This document shows positions 36,717 through 45,138 of a DNA stretch of 64,000 nucleotides, piece by piece. Below the pieces are notes generated by a model. The model was not told where the DNA came from. It saw only the letters and a list, made by a program, of their open reading frames with translations, and searched no databases. The translations under genes and the position numbers were made by a program. The stretch's first letter is position 1. Every line of letters starts with the position of its first letter. Source of the stretch: an uncultured Collinsella sp. (GTDB lineage Bacteria; Actinomycetota; Coriobacteriia; Coriobacteriales; Coriobacteriaceae); NCBI GenBank assembly GCA_958437495.1, contig CAUBOH010000009.1, positions 10,156-74,155 of the forward strand. Reading direction: 5' to 3'.

Positions 36717-37652
36717 TCAGTGCTCGATCCAGCAGCGAAGCGTCTCGCCTGCCTGCAGGTGACGCAGATTCTCCGCGGCGATGTCGACGACGTTGTTGAG
36801 GGTGGCGGCCAGATGGAACCAGCCGGAGACGTGCGGCGTGATGAGCATGTTGGGTGCATCCCACAGCGGGCTTGTGGCGGGTAGCGGCTCGGGGTCGGTG
36901 ACGTCGACCGCGGCGCCGGCGAGATGTCCCGACTCCAGAGCGGCAACCAAATCGTCGGCGACCACAAGATCGCCGCGGCCGCCGTTGGCAAAGAAGGCGC
37001 CCGGTTTCATCGCGGCGAAGAACTCGGCGTTCGCCAGGCCGCGGGTCTCGGGTGTGCTGGGCATAAAGGATGCGACGATGTCAGCCTCGGCCAGGCGCTC
37101 GGGCAGGGCGTCCATGCCGTCCATGTCCTCAAACACAATGGGGTAGACGAGCGGATGGCGCTTGATGCCGCGGACGTGTGCGCCTATGCTGCGGCAGAGC
37201 GTGGCAAAGTGGCCACCGATATCGCCCGCGCCCAGCACCAGCACGTTGGCATTTTTGAGCGAGGTGACCGGGCCCAAGTCCTCCCAGCGATGCTCGCGCT
37301 GCAAGTCGTGATAACCGGGCAGGCGCTTCATCATGGAAAGGACCATGGCAAACATGTGCTCGCTTACGGCCTGACCGTAGGCGCCGATCGAGCAAGACAG
37401 CTTGGCGTCAGCAGGCACGGTGCCAGCAGCAAGGTAGTCGTCATAGCCGGCGGTCTGCAATTGCAACAGCTGGAGATGCTCGCATGCCGTGAGCATGTCA
37501 GGGTCGATGTTGCCCAGGATTACGTCGGCATCGGCGACCTGCTCGCGCGTGGCGGCGTCGGCGCTCGTGTAGATAAAGTCCTCGCCCGGAGCGCTCGACT
37601 CAAGAATTGCGCGATGACGGTCGTTGACGGGCAGTAAAACCAGGATGTTCAC
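36717..37652 (-). CDS. D-isomer specific 2-hydroxyacid dehydrogenase
   Basis: 311 residues. The catalytic domain surrounds a Rossmann domain with VLGAGDIGGHFA. NGGRGDLVVADDLVAAL has the substrate-binding Arg; DVTDPEPLPATSPLWD has the family Glu; TPHVSG supplies the catalytic His. It reduces a 2-keto acid with NAD(P)H, or the reverse. Specificity (glyoxylate, hydroxypyruvate, phosphoglycerate) cannot be assigned; the lack of an ACT domain argues against SerA. Confidence 0.9.
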   Translation of the reverse strand: MNILVLLPVNDRHRAILESSAPGEDFIYTSADAATREQVADADVILGNIDPDMLTACEHLQLLQLQTAGYDDYLAAGTVPADAKLSCSIGAYGQAVSEHMFAMVLSMMKRLPGYHDLQREHRWEDLGPVTSLKNANVLVLGAGDIGGHFATLCRSIGAHVRGIKRHPLVYPIVFEDMDGMDALPERLAEADIVASFMPSTPETRGLANAEFFAAMKPGAFFANGGRGDLVVADDLVAALESGHLAGAAVDVTDPEPLPATSPLWDAPNMLITPHVSGWFHLAATLNNVVDIAAENLRHLQAGETLRCWIEH

Positions 37653-37672
37653 AAGCAGTCCTCTCCGCTTGA

Positions 37673-37722
37673 CCTACCAAAAAGGGATAGGTTTATTTTG
37701 GCAGGTTTTATCAGGCAAAACG
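37673..37722 (+). repeat. GGGACAG hairpin repeat, copy 5
   Basis: CCTACCAAAAAGGGATAGG then TTTATTTTGGCAGGTTTTATC. It lies 20 bp upstream of the dehydrogenase start, between that gene and the terminator of the next. Confidence 0.8.
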
Positions 37723-37725
37723 TTC

Positions 37726-37773
37726 AAATAAAAACGCCGGATGCAAGACGAGCGTACCCGTCAGCATCCGGCG
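37726..37773 (-). terminator. Terminator of the methionine aminopeptidase gene
   Basis: CGCCGGATGC (37735-37744) pairs with GCATCCGGCG (37764-37773). The A-rich run 37726-37734 becomes a U-run on the minus strand. It lies 9 bp beyond the stop. Confidence 0.8.
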
Positions 37774-37782
37774 CATCTACGG

Positions 37783-38670
37783 CTACCAGCTCAGCAGCTC
37801 GTAGCCGTCCTCGGTCACCACGAGCTGAACCTCGCACTGGGCCGAATCGCTGCCGTCCTTAGTGCGCACGCACCAACCGTCACCCTTGCTAATCTTGATG
37901 TCGGGCGCTCCGGCATTGACCATGGGCTCGATGGTAAAGACCATGCCCGGGGCCATGATGGTGTCCACATCGGGCGCCTCGGTGGTAAAGCCCACAAACG
38001 GGTCCTCGTGGAACTCCTTACCGATGCCGTGTCCGCCGTACTCGCGCACCACGCTAAAGCCGGCGTCCTCGACGGTCTTTTGCACTGCCTCGGCCATAAC
38101 GGACAACGGCAGCCATGGCTTGACGGCCGCCAGACCCGCCTCCACGCTGGCGCGGGTGACGTCGACCAGGCGCTGGCGCTCGGCCGAGACCTCGCCGATG
38201 CAGAACATACGGCTCGAGTCGCTAAAGTAGCCGTCCAAGATCGTGGAGCAGTCCACGTTGATGATGTCGCCCTCGTGCAGCACGTCCGCATCGCAGGGGA
38301 TACCGTGACAGACCACGTCGTTGATCGAGGTGCACACGCTTTTGGGGTAGCCCTCGTAGTTGAGGTCGGCCGGCGTGCCACCGTGCTCGACGGTGTAGTC
38401 GTAGATCATCTGGTCGATCTGGTTGGTGGTCATGCCTGCGGCGATATGCTCGCCCACATAATCGAGTACGCCCACGTTGATGGCGGCCGAGCGCTTAATG
38501 CCCTCGATATCAGCGGGCGTCTTGTAGAGCGTGCGGGGCAGAACCCCCCAGCCCTCTTCCCACAAGCGCTCGAGGCGCTCATCAAAGGCGCTATGGCATT
38601 TCTTGTATTTCTTGCCGCTGCCGCACCAGCAAGCGTCGTTGCGGCCGGGCACGGGTCCTTTGTCATACAT
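37783..38670 (-). CDS. map: Methionine aminopeptidase type I with N-terminal SEC-C zinc motif
   Basis: 295 residues. The first 30 hold RNDACWCGSGKKYKKCH, the SEC-C metal-binding motif also found at the end of SecA, which may contact ribosomes. The catalytic domain follows, with metal ligands around INVDCSTILDGYFSDSSRMF, GHGIGKEFHEDP and TIEPMV. It removes initiator Met from new proteins. SEC-C-tagged Map proteins occur in several anaerobes. It is a single gene with its own terminator. Confidence 0.95.
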   Translation of the reverse strand: MYDKGPVPGRNDACWCGSGKKYKKCHSAFDERLERLWEEGWGVLPRTLYKTPADIEGIKRSAAINVGVLDYVGEHIAAGMTTNQIDQMIYDYTVEHGGTPADLNYEGYPKSVCTSINDVVCHGIPCDADVLHEGDIINVDCSTILDGYFSDSSRMFCIGEVSAERQRLVDVTRASVEAGLAAVKPWLPLSVMAEAVQKTVEDAGFSVVREYGGHGIGKEFHEDPFVGFTTEAPDVDTIMAPGMVFTIEPMVNAGAPDIKISKGDGWCVRTKDGSDSAQCEVQLVVTEDGYELLSW

Positions 38671-38722
38671 GGTTAACTTCCTTTCGTTCGCAGCTAGTAT
38701 AGCCCACCCACGCGTCCATAAA

Positions 38723-38789
38723 AGTTGCGGTGATATAGTTCCGATTTAAGCGGTTTAACAGCACAAATAGGAACTATATCACCGCAACT
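38723..38789. repeat. AGTTGCGGTG palindrome, copy 4
   Basis: AAGTTGCGGTGATATAGTTC pairs with GAACTATATCACCGCAACT. The arms have compensating changes relative to copies 1 and 3 (ATAT for AAAT or GAAT). It is in the gap between the map start and the radical SAM gene end. Confidence 0.8.
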
Positions 38790-38830
38790 GATGGGGCGGG
38801 ATGGCGGGCACTAGCTGCTGCGTGGTTTTG

Positions 38831-39607
38831 CTAGTAGCTCACCTGGCAGGGAATGCCGAGGGCTTGGACGCGCGCGGCAATGGCGTCGAGCACCTCAGGC
38901 GCCGCTTTGGCAAGGCCGGCGACCGGTGTCTCGCGCGCCACCGTGTAGATGGTCGCTTCTTGTGGGCGAATGCGCTCAAGCGCCGCGAGCCAGGGGGCAA
39001 CATACTCCTCGCCGGTGTTGTCGATGGGCTTGCCCTGATACTCGCCGGTCAAAAAGATTGTCTGGATAATAACGTGACCGTCAAAGCTTGCGAACGTCTC
39101 GATCTGGTGCTCGACGTCGTAGGGGCCAACAGGCTGGTCGAGCAGCTGGATAAACGCCGGGTCGACGGTATCGAGCTTAAGAATGTTGTCGTCGACCATC
39201 ATGAGCGCGTCGTGCACCTCGGGGCGGTCGGCGCGCGTGCCGTTGGAGAGCACGGCGATCTTGGAGTTTGGGGCAAACTCGTCGCGCAGCGCGACGGCAC
39301 CGGCAATGGCCTGCGGAAACTCCGGTGCGGCGGTGGGCTCGCCGTTGCCTGCGAAGGTGATTACATCGGGGAGCTCGCCCTCGGCTGCCATCTCGCGCAG
39401 CTTTGCCTCGAGCGCGTCGAGTACCACGGCAGCTGTGTTGTACGGCTCATGGCAGGGGCGCTCGGCGTTGAGGCCGTTCTCGCAGTAGATGCAGTCGAAC
39501 GTGCAGATTTTGCCGCTGGCCGGCATCATGTTGACGCCGAGCGAGAGACCAAGGCGACGGCTGCGAACGGGCCCAAAGATGGGGCTGGCATTCAAAAACG
39601 TAGACAT
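38831..39607 (-). CDS. Radical SAM protein (Fe-S oxidoreductase)
   Basis: 258 residues. ICTFDCIYCENG gives the CxxxCxxC cluster, preceded by the family opening FGPVRSRRLGLSLGVN and followed by TFAGNGEPTAAPEFP. This subgroup is widespread in anaerobes and not functionally assigned; it resembles small activase or wyosine-type radical SAM proteins only in the cluster. ATG 39607 has AGGAG 10 bases upstream. An ATG two codons earlier is possible, and the much longer reading to 40201 is an artefact overlapping the opposite gene. Confidence 0.85.
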   Translation of the reverse strand: MSTFLNASPIFGPVRSRRLGLSLGVNMMPASGKICTFDCIYCENGLNAERPCHEPYNTAAVVLDALEAKLREMAAEGELPDVITFAGNGEPTAAPEFPQAIAGAVALRDEFAPNSKIAVLSNGTRADRPEVHDALMMVDDNILKLDTVDPAFIQLLDQPVGPYDVEHQIETFASFDGHVIIQTIFLTGEYQGKPIDNTGEEYVAPWLAALERIRPQEATIYTVARETPVAGLAKAAPEVLDAIAARVQALGIPCQVSY

Positions 39608-39832
39608 AGGCATATGCTCCTCAAGACTATTGCGCCTAAGCATAGCATCGGCTCCAAAGCAAGGTGCGGGCTCTTGCTTTACAAGTTTCGTTTTTTCACG
39701 TCGCTCATGATGCCATGCCATGAAAAGCCTCGGGTCGGGTACAGTTAATCTGTTAACAAGTCGTAAGGCAATGCAGGACCATCCAGCCGTACTGACGTGC
39801 AACTGGATGGGCATTGATAATGGGGGCACAAC

Positions 39833-40630
39833 ATGGATTTTACGGTCGAGAATGCGGGCACCACGATTGCCTGTCGCGAATATGCCGGCCCGGATGTGTC
39901 GCCTGATACTCCTGCCTTGGTGTGCGTGCACGGCGCTTGTGTCGACGGCACATTTTTCGACGGCATCGCTTGTGAACTCAGCCGCAACTACCGCGTAATT
40001 GCCTACGACCGCCGCGGCTGTGGTGGCAGCAGCGAAGCGGCAGACGGCAGCTATGATCTTGCCGCTCAGGCCGCCGACCTGCAGGCCGTGATCGAACACG
40101 TTGGCGCTCCGACAAATGTGCTTGCGCACAGCGCCGGTACGTTGGTGGCGCTGGAGCTTCTTCGCAGCGAACCCCATCTCGTCGCCCGTGCGATTCTGCA
40201 TGAGCCGGCTGTGTCGGCCGAAGGCGTCGGCATGGGCACAGCCCCGGTTTTGCTCGATATGATTGCAGCTGGAAAGGTTTCAAGGGCGCTCCGTCTTTTC
40301 TTGGGAGCCCTCGGCGACTTGGACCCCGAGGCTCCTGGGACGACCGAGGCGGAAGCCAAACATGCTCTGCGCAATGGTCGTTGCTTCATGGCCAATGAAT
40401 ACGGAACAAATATGACATATGCTCCCGACTGGGAGCGCGCTCGCGCGTCAAAGGCGGTGTCGGCCGTGTTTTTGGGTGAGCTTTCGGTCGGTACGCCCCG
40501 CGAGGCTGGTACGCGAGCGGCTGCCGAATATCTCGATTGCCCCCTCGTGACGATTCCGGGCGCGCATAACGGTCTGCGCGATCGCCCCGTTACGGCGGCA
40601 AACGCCGTTCGCGATGTCTTGGAGCGTTAG
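39833..40630 (+). CDS. Alpha/beta hydrolase
   Basis: 265 residues. The oxyanion region is VCVHGACVDG, the nucleophile elbow is LAHSAGT (Ala in place of the first Gly of GxSxG), and the C-terminal GAHNGL holds the catalytic His. A short helical lid lies around residues 130-185. The substrate is unknown. A weak GGGG ribosome site precedes ATG 39833. It is divergent from the radical SAM gene, with a 225-bp gap showing no other feature. Confidence 0.85.
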   Translation: MDFTVENAGTTIACREYAGPDVSPDTPALVCVHGACVDGTFFDGIACELSRNYRVIAYDRRGCGGSSEAADGSYDLAAQAADLQAVIEHVGAPTNVLAHSAGTLVALELLRSEPHLVARAILHEPAVSAEGVGMGTAPVLLDMIAAGKVSRALRLFLGALGDLDPEAPGTTEAEAKHALRNGRCFMANEYGTNMTYAPDWERARASKAVSAVFLGELSVGTPREAGTRAAAEYLDCPLVTIPGAHNGLRDRPVTAANAVRDVLER

Positions 40631-40841
40631 CATGCTCGATGACCTGCGGGGAGGGGGACTGCTAGCGTTTCGTCATTGCTAACGAATGCGCCCATAACCG
40701 CGCGCCCGCGGCTCCATTACCGCCGTTTGCCAGGGCATAAAAATGTAACGATAATCGCGCGTTTGCCTGCAGTTGTTAGATGTTACCCTTGTACCATTTG
40801 ATATGCACCGTTGCCGTGTGTAACGATAGAAAGGGCCCCAT

Positions 40842-42722
40842 ATGCTCAATAATCACGAGGTCAATCTAACCGACGAGGAGGCTGCCGCCGAGGTCGCCCG
40901 CGTCGCGAAGACCTACCCCGTGGTGCGTTTGCTGTCGGCCGATCAGATTAAGAGCGAGCCTAACTGCTTGCTCGCCGGCGATCGTTGCCCTTGTCTGCGT
41001 CAGTCGAGTCTTGAGGCCTTGGCAGATTCGGGTGAGGTGTCGGAGCAGCTGCTCAATGATGGTATTGAGTACCGCGCCCGCCTGCGCCCTCTAAAGGTCG
41101 AGGGCGAGCCTCACGTCCTGCTGATGGTGCGTCCGATTGATGAGCAAGAGGCCGCAGAAGAGGACCTTGTCTACACCGACGTGCTGACGAGTGTGCGCAA
41201 TCGCCGATATTACGAGGAAAAGCTCCGTAGCGCGCGCATGAAGGCCGGCGTGGCGGTAATCGACCTTGATGATTTTAGGGTCTTCAACGATACGTGTGGC
41301 CATCATGCCGGCGACCTTGCACTCGGTGCTGTGGCGACAGCCATACGCAGCGGAATTCGTTCGACTGACGAGCTTGTGCGCTATGGCTGCGACAAGTTTG
41401 TGACCGTCATGCCCAATATTCCCTCCGATGACTTCGCCCGTCGCCTGCGTCAGGTATCCGATGCCGTTCATGCCACGGTTATTCCGGGCCATGAGTACGT
41501 GAGCTTGACGGCATGTGTTGGTGGTGTTCGCATTCATGGCGAGACGGTCGATGAGGGCGTTGGCCGCGCTGTCCAGTTACTGAGCCGCGCTAAGGCAAAA
41601 GCCGGTACGGTCGTGACCGATGCCGATTCCATCGAAGCCCTCCAAAGCGAAAAGCCTTTGGTGCTTATTGCCGATGACTCCGAGATGAACCGAGCCATTC
41701 TCAACGAGATGCTCAAGGACGAGTATTGCATCCTCGAGGCCGATAACGGTCGTACGGCGCTCGACATGGTCGACCGCTATGGCGATGAGTTGTCGCTCGT
41801 GCTGCTGGATATTGTCATGCCGGGCATAAGCGGCTTTGAGGTGCTGGCCGATCTGTCGCGCCGATCGGGTATCGACAATCTGCCTGTAATCATGATTTCG
41901 AGCGAAGATTCCGATGATATGGTTCTGCGCGCGTATGAGCTGGGTGCCTCGGACTATATCAACCGCCCGTTTGACTCCCGTGTCGTGCGCCGCCGTGTAA
42001 GCAACACCATCCGCCTATACGCCAAACAGCGCCGCCTGACGAACCTACTGTCCCAGCAGTACAACGAGCGCGTCAAGAACAGTCGCATGCTCATCGACAT
42101 CATGGCCGGCGTCATGGAGCTTCGCAACGGCGAGAGCGGCAGACACGTTACGAACATCGAGAAGCTGACCGAGCTGCTGCTTGGTTGTCTGGTCCAGCGT
42201 GGCGACACCATCTCCCTCGACAATGAGGAATGCTCCACGATCGCCCTGGCTTCGGCGTTGCACGATATCGGCAAGATGTCGATTGACGATGCGATTCTCA
42301 ACAAGCCCGGACGCCTTACGCCCGAGGAGTTCGAGATTATGAAGACGCATACCACGATCGGCGCCGACATGCTGCTTGAGCTGGGTAGCCATCACGCCGG
42401 CAATGCGCTTATGGAATATGCGTACCAGATTGCGCGTTGGCACCACGAGCGCTGGGACGGCAAGGGTTATCCCGATGGCCTTAAGGGCGACGAGATTCCC
42501 ATTGCCGCACAGGTGGTTTCGGTGGCCGACGTGTACGATGCCTTGACGAGCGTGCGCGTGTACAAGGACGCTATCCCGCACGAGGAGGCGATCCAGATGA
42601 TCCTGGACGGTAAGTGCGGCACCTTTAACCCGCTGCTGCTCGATTGCCTGCTCGAGGTGCAAGATCAAATTGCCAAGACGTTGGCACGCCCCGCTGACGT
42701 CGTCGCGTTTCCCACGATTTAG
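40842..42722 (+). CDS. Degenerate GGDEF - receiver - HD-GYP protein
   Basis: 626 residues. Residues 1-105 are unassigned. Residues 108-262 are a GGDEF-like domain in which the active motif reads GCDKF, so it should not make cyclic di-GMP. A receiver domain (273-390) has Asp323 in LLDIVMPG. Residues 415-610 are HD-GYP with HDIGK (474-478) and WDGKGYPDG, the metal and GYP motifs of cyclic-di-GMP phosphodiesterases. Phosphorylation of Asp323 probably gates hydrolysis. An HPt protein follows 24 bp downstream and may deliver the phosphate. AAAGGG precedes the ATG. Confidence 0.9.
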   Translation: MLNNHEVNLTDEEAAAEVARVAKTYPVVRLLSADQIKSEPNCLLAGDRCPCLRQSSLEALADSGEVSEQLLNDGIEYRARLRPLKVEGEPHVLLMVRPIDEQEAAEEDLVYTDVLTSVRNRRYYEEKLRSARMKAGVAVIDLDDFRVFNDTCGHHAGDLALGAVATAIRSGIRSTDELVRYGCDKFVTVMPNIPSDDFARRLRQVSDAVHATVIPGHEYVSLTACVGGVRIHGETVDEGVGRAVQLLSRAKAKAGTVVTDADSIEALQSEKPLVLIADDSEMNRAILNEMLKDEYCILEADNGRTALDMVDRYGDELSLVLLDIVMPGISGFEVLADLSRRSGIDNLPVIMISSEDSDDMVLRAYELGASDYINRPFDSRVVRRRVSNTIRLYAKQRRLTNLLSQQYNERVKNSRMLIDIMAGVMELRNGESGRHVTNIEKLTELLLGCLVQRGDTISLDNEECSTIALASALHDIGKMSIDDAILNKPGRLTPEEFEIMKTHTTIGADMLLELGSHHAGNALMEYAYQIARWHHERWDGKGYPDGLKGDEIPIAAQVVSVADVYDALTSVRVYKDAIPHEEAIQMILDGKCGTFNPLLLDCLLEVQDQIAKTLARPADVVAFPTI

Positions 42723-42746
42723 TTTGACCAAAGGAGTTTTTAATCC

Positions 42747-43103
42747 ATGATTTCCATGCGTGAGGCGTATGAGAAGATCGGCGCCAATTATGATGACGCG
42801 TACGCTCGGCTGATGGGCGAGGAAATGCTTGCCCGCTTTGCCCTCAAGTTTTTGGATGACGAGAGCATGGACAAGCTGGAGGCTGCCATGGCGGCGGGAG
42901 ACGCCGAAGGTGCGTTTATGGCAGCGCACACGCTCAAGGGCGTGAGCCAGAACCTGGGATTCGATAATCTGTACGAGCCGGCGGTCGTGGTGACCGAGGC
43001 GCTGCGCGGCGCCGATGCCGTTGACGGCGCTCGCGAGGGAATGCATGCGCTACAGCAGCAATATGCGGCTACGATGTCGCCCCTGCGCGAGGCGGCCGAG
43101 TAA
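42747..43103 (+). CDS. HPt phosphotransfer domain protein
   Basis: 118 residues, all helical. AAHTLKGVSQNLGF carries the phospho-accepting His61. It is the usual partner of receiver domains in multistep phosphorelays. It follows the receiver/HD-GYP gene by 24 bp with AAAGGAG upstream, so the two probably exchange phosphate. No hybrid kinase is in the window. Confidence 0.92.
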   Translation: MISMREAYEKIGANYDDAYARLMGEEMLARFALKFLDDESMDKLEAAMAAGDAEGAFMAAHTLKGVSQNLGFDNLYEPAVVVTEALRGADAVDGAREGMHALQQQYAATMSPLREAAE

Positions 43104-43127
43104 GAGCTCGCGAGCTTTGATGACTAT

Positions 43128-43191
43128 GAGAGTGGATAATCTCCCGTTTTAGGCCCGGTGGCGGCCTCAAAGTGGGAGATTATCCACTCTC
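43128..43191. repeat. 18-bp-arm palindrome after the HPt gene
   Basis: GAGAGTGGATAATCTCCC (43128-43145) and its exact complement (43174-43191) enclose GTTTTAGGCCCGGTGGCGGC and further bases. A loose half copy (CCAAAAATCCACTCTC) follows at about 43204. It may end the phosphorelay operon, and it marks the border of the lower-GC cassette. Confidence 0.7.
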
Positions 43192-43279
43192 GTTCGATAC
43201 GTGTCCAAAAATCCACTCTCACCCCTTCCGATTAGTGAATGGCCTATGCGCACTGGCGGGGCTTTCCGCATGCAATCCA

Positions 43280-43313
43280 TATCGTTGTTCGATAAACTGT
43301 TCGAATAACGATA
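43280..43313. promoter_or_regulatory. TATCGTT operator-like palindrome upstream of the cassette
   Basis: TATCGTTGTTCGAT (43280-43293) and TTCGAATAACGATA (43300-43313) pair at 12 of 14 positions, 21 bp before the next start codon. A related motif lies in the promoter at 44310-44360. It may be bound by the XRE protein of this cassette. Confidence 0.5.
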
Positions 43314-43333
43314 GAGTCGATGAGGGTGAGTGT

Positions 43334-43894
43334 ATGTCCAACAGCGTTCAGCGTATGGCCAAGGCGGGCGAAAATATCAGGAAGCTTGGTTTTTGCATGG
43401 CAGCCGTTTTTGCAGGGATGCTCGTCGCTTTTGCCGCGTTGGTTGTTTACGTGATCTGGTATGCGGTTACAAACGTTGCTTCTGTCGATTCTTTCGGTGT
43501 CGTGACGTTTCTCAATGGCGGGTGCGTCGTTATCCCAAGCGGACTGTGCCTGGCACTCGTCGTGGGTATTTCGCTTGTCGTTTTGTGCGGGATCAGCCGT
43601 AATATCTCTCGGGGCGTCTCGCCCTTTACCAAGACGCATGTGCGGCTTATCCGTGTTCTCGCGCTTGCCTTTGCTGTTAACGCCGCGGTTTCGCTTGTTG
43701 GTGCCTATGGATCGGTCAATCTCACCATTGGCGAACTGGAGCTTTACATCGTGCCTCATTCCTTCGTTATTGAGATTTGCCAAGGCGCTACCTTTGATGC
43801 GGGGTCGTTTATCAGCGCAGTTGTCTGTTTGTTTATCTCGGCGATCTGGAGTTATGCCTCGCTGCTCCAAGAGCAGTCTGACGAGCTTGTGTAG
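43334..43894 (+). CDS. DUF2975-like four-helix membrane protein
   Basis: 186 residues with four membrane helices (about 20-45, 60-82, 105-128, 155-178). The order and spacing, and the small XRE gene 8 bp downstream, match DUF2975 proteins, which are regularly paired with such regulators. The function of the family is unknown. ATG 43334 follows GAGGGTGAG. Codon use is less G/C-ending than in flanking genes, suggesting transfer of the whole 43.3-46.8 kb block. Confidence 0.75.
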   Translation: MSNSVQRMAKAGENIRKLGFCMAAVFAGMLVAFAALVVYVIWYAVTNVASVDSFGVVTFLNGGCVVIPSGLCLALVVGISLVVLCGISRNISRGVSPFTKTHVRLIRVLALAFAVNAAVSLVGAYGSVNLTIGELELYIVPHSFVIEICQGATFDAGSFISAVVCLFISAIWSYASLLQEQSDELV

Positions 43895-43902
43895 GAGGAA
43901 AC

Positions 43903-44232
43903 ATGAGCTATCTCATCATCGAGCTTGAGACGCAGCTGCTTAAGACCGGAAAGACCAGCGCTGATCTGATTCGGGCGACGGGGCATACTCCGGCTAATAT
44001 TTCAAAGCTTAGAAACGGAAAGATAAAAGCTATTCGCCTAAAGACGCTTCTCGATATCTGTGATGAGCTTGATTGTCAACCGGGAGATATTATTCAGCGC
44101 GTGAGCGAGAAAGAGCTTGAGGAGCTTATTGTCGAGCGCGCGAAAAATGTCGTGAGACAGATGCGGGATGGCGGAGGCAACGAGGCGTCGCTTCCGACAT
44201 CGGTCTTCGCTGTCGATTTGAGTGACGAGTAG
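43903..44232 (+). CDS. Small XRE-family regulator
   Basis: 109 residues. The helix-turn-helix spans about 5-65 (LIRATGHTPANISKLRNGKIKAIRLKTL, then CDELDCQPGDII), the type seen in YozG-like proteins. A charged helix follows. AGGAGG is 5 bases before the ATG. Paired with the membrane protein upstream, it probably autoregulates and may control the ABC operon through the shared palindromic motif. Confidence 0.88.
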   Translation: MSYLIIELETQLLKTGKTSADLIRATGHTPANISKLRNGKIKAIRLKTLLDICDELDCQPGDIIQRVSEKELEELIVERAKNVVRQMRDGGGNEASLPTSVFAVDLSDE

Positions 44233-44267
44233 CTTAAGGCGAACAACTAAAACGAAATATCAGCGTG

Positions 44268-44300
44268 AAGGGACTCGTGTCTAACACGGGTTCTTTCTTT
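44268..44300 (+). terminator. Terminator after the XRE gene
   Basis: AAGGGACTCGTG pairs with CACGGGTTCTTT (two G-U pairs) around TCTAA, ending in TTCTTT. It separates the regulator pair from the ABC operon. Confidence 0.8.
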
Positions 44301-44309
44301 TAGATTATC

Positions 44310-44360
44310 TTGACAAATACGAGTTATCGAAAAACAATAACAACTATGGAAAACGATAAA
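44310..44360 (+). promoter_or_regulatory. Promoter of the LanFEG-like ABC operon with TATCG motifs
   Basis: TTGACA (44310-44315) and AACAAT (44333-44338) are 17 bp apart. The spacer and downstream DNA contain GTTATCGAAAAACAAT and AAAACGATAA, inverted relatives of the TATCGTTNTTCGATAA motif before 43334. Confidence 0.55.
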
Positions 44361-44376
44361 GGAAAGAAGGAGCGAT

Positions 44377-45138
44377 ATGAGCGGTTTTGCTATCAAGCAG
44401 AACGGGAGGCCAATGAACACATCAGCGATAAAGCTATCAAAAGTATCAAAGCGCTACGGGAAACGGCGCGTTTTGCATGACGTTTCCTTCGAGGTGCATC
44501 AGCCTGAGCTCTGTGCCCTTGTCGGTGCAAACGGTGCGGGCAAAAGCACACTAATTAAAATCGTCTTGGGCATCTGTGAGCCATCGTCGGGAAGCGTGGA
44601 ACTCTTCGGAGGCAAGTCAAAAAGAGAGCTGAGCCTGATGCGGACGCGTGTCGGCTATGTACCAGATTCCAGTGGAGCATATCAATCTCTCAGTGCGGTT
44701 GAGAATCTTCAAATCCGATGTGCGGAATGGGGGCTCGATGAGAAGCGTGAGATTCCTCGCGTTTTGAGCCTAGTCGGGCTGGATGCCGATGAGAAAAAGA
44801 GCGTGAGCAGTTTTTCTCTGGGAATGAAACGGCGATTGGATATAGCTACGGCTTTGTTGGGCGACACCGACTTGCTGATTTTCGATGAGCCGGCAAATGG
44901 ATTGGATCCGTTGGGCATTGAGAGCATATGGACCCTTATCGGCCGATTGAATCGAGAGCAGGGTAAGACCATGCTCATCTCTAGTCATGATTTGGATGAG
45001 CTGGCATCGGTTGCAACAAGCTGCCTGTTTCTTCATGACGGCGAACTGCTGAAAAAGGAATCGATGGACGTCATAAGGGATGAGGCGCCATCCCTAAAAG
45101 AGTATTACAGGCGCTTGATGAAGGCGGTCTCGCTATGA
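44377..45138 (+). CDS. ABC transporter ATP-binding protein, LanF/ABC-2 type
   Basis: 253 residues. Walker A is GANGAGKST, the signature is FSLGMKRRLDIATALL, Walker B is LLIFDEPANGLDP and the H-loop is ISSHDLDEL. The LGMKRR signature is typical of ATPases working with ABC-2 permeases, including lantibiotic immunity (LanF) and bacitracin (BcrA) systems. AAGGAG lies 5 bases before the ATG. It overlaps the first permease by 4 bases. Confidence 0.9.
   Translation: MSGFAIKQNGRPMNTSAIKLSKVSKRYGKRRVLHDVSFEVHQPELCALVGANGAGKSTLIKIVLGICEPSSGSVELFGGKSKRELSLMRTRVGYVPDSSGAYQSLSAVENLQIRCAEWGLDEKREIPRVLSLVGLDADEKKSVSSFSLGMKRRLDIATALLGDTDLLIFDEPANGLDPLGIESIWTLIGRLNREQGKTMLISSHDLDELASVATSCLFLHDGELLKKESMDVIRDEAPSLKEYYRRLMKAVSL

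Noticed and set aside
38831..40201. 456-codon version of the radical SAM gene
   Set aside because: The first 190 codons would overlap the opposite alpha/beta hydrolase and have no family match. The conserved start MSTFLNASPIFGPV with a ribosome site is at 39607.
43334..44232. Toxin-antitoxin module (small membrane protein plus XRE protein)
   Set aside because: Gene sizes and the four-helix protein fit the DUF2975/XRE pair better than any known toxin; no toxin fold or short hydrophobic toxin is evident.
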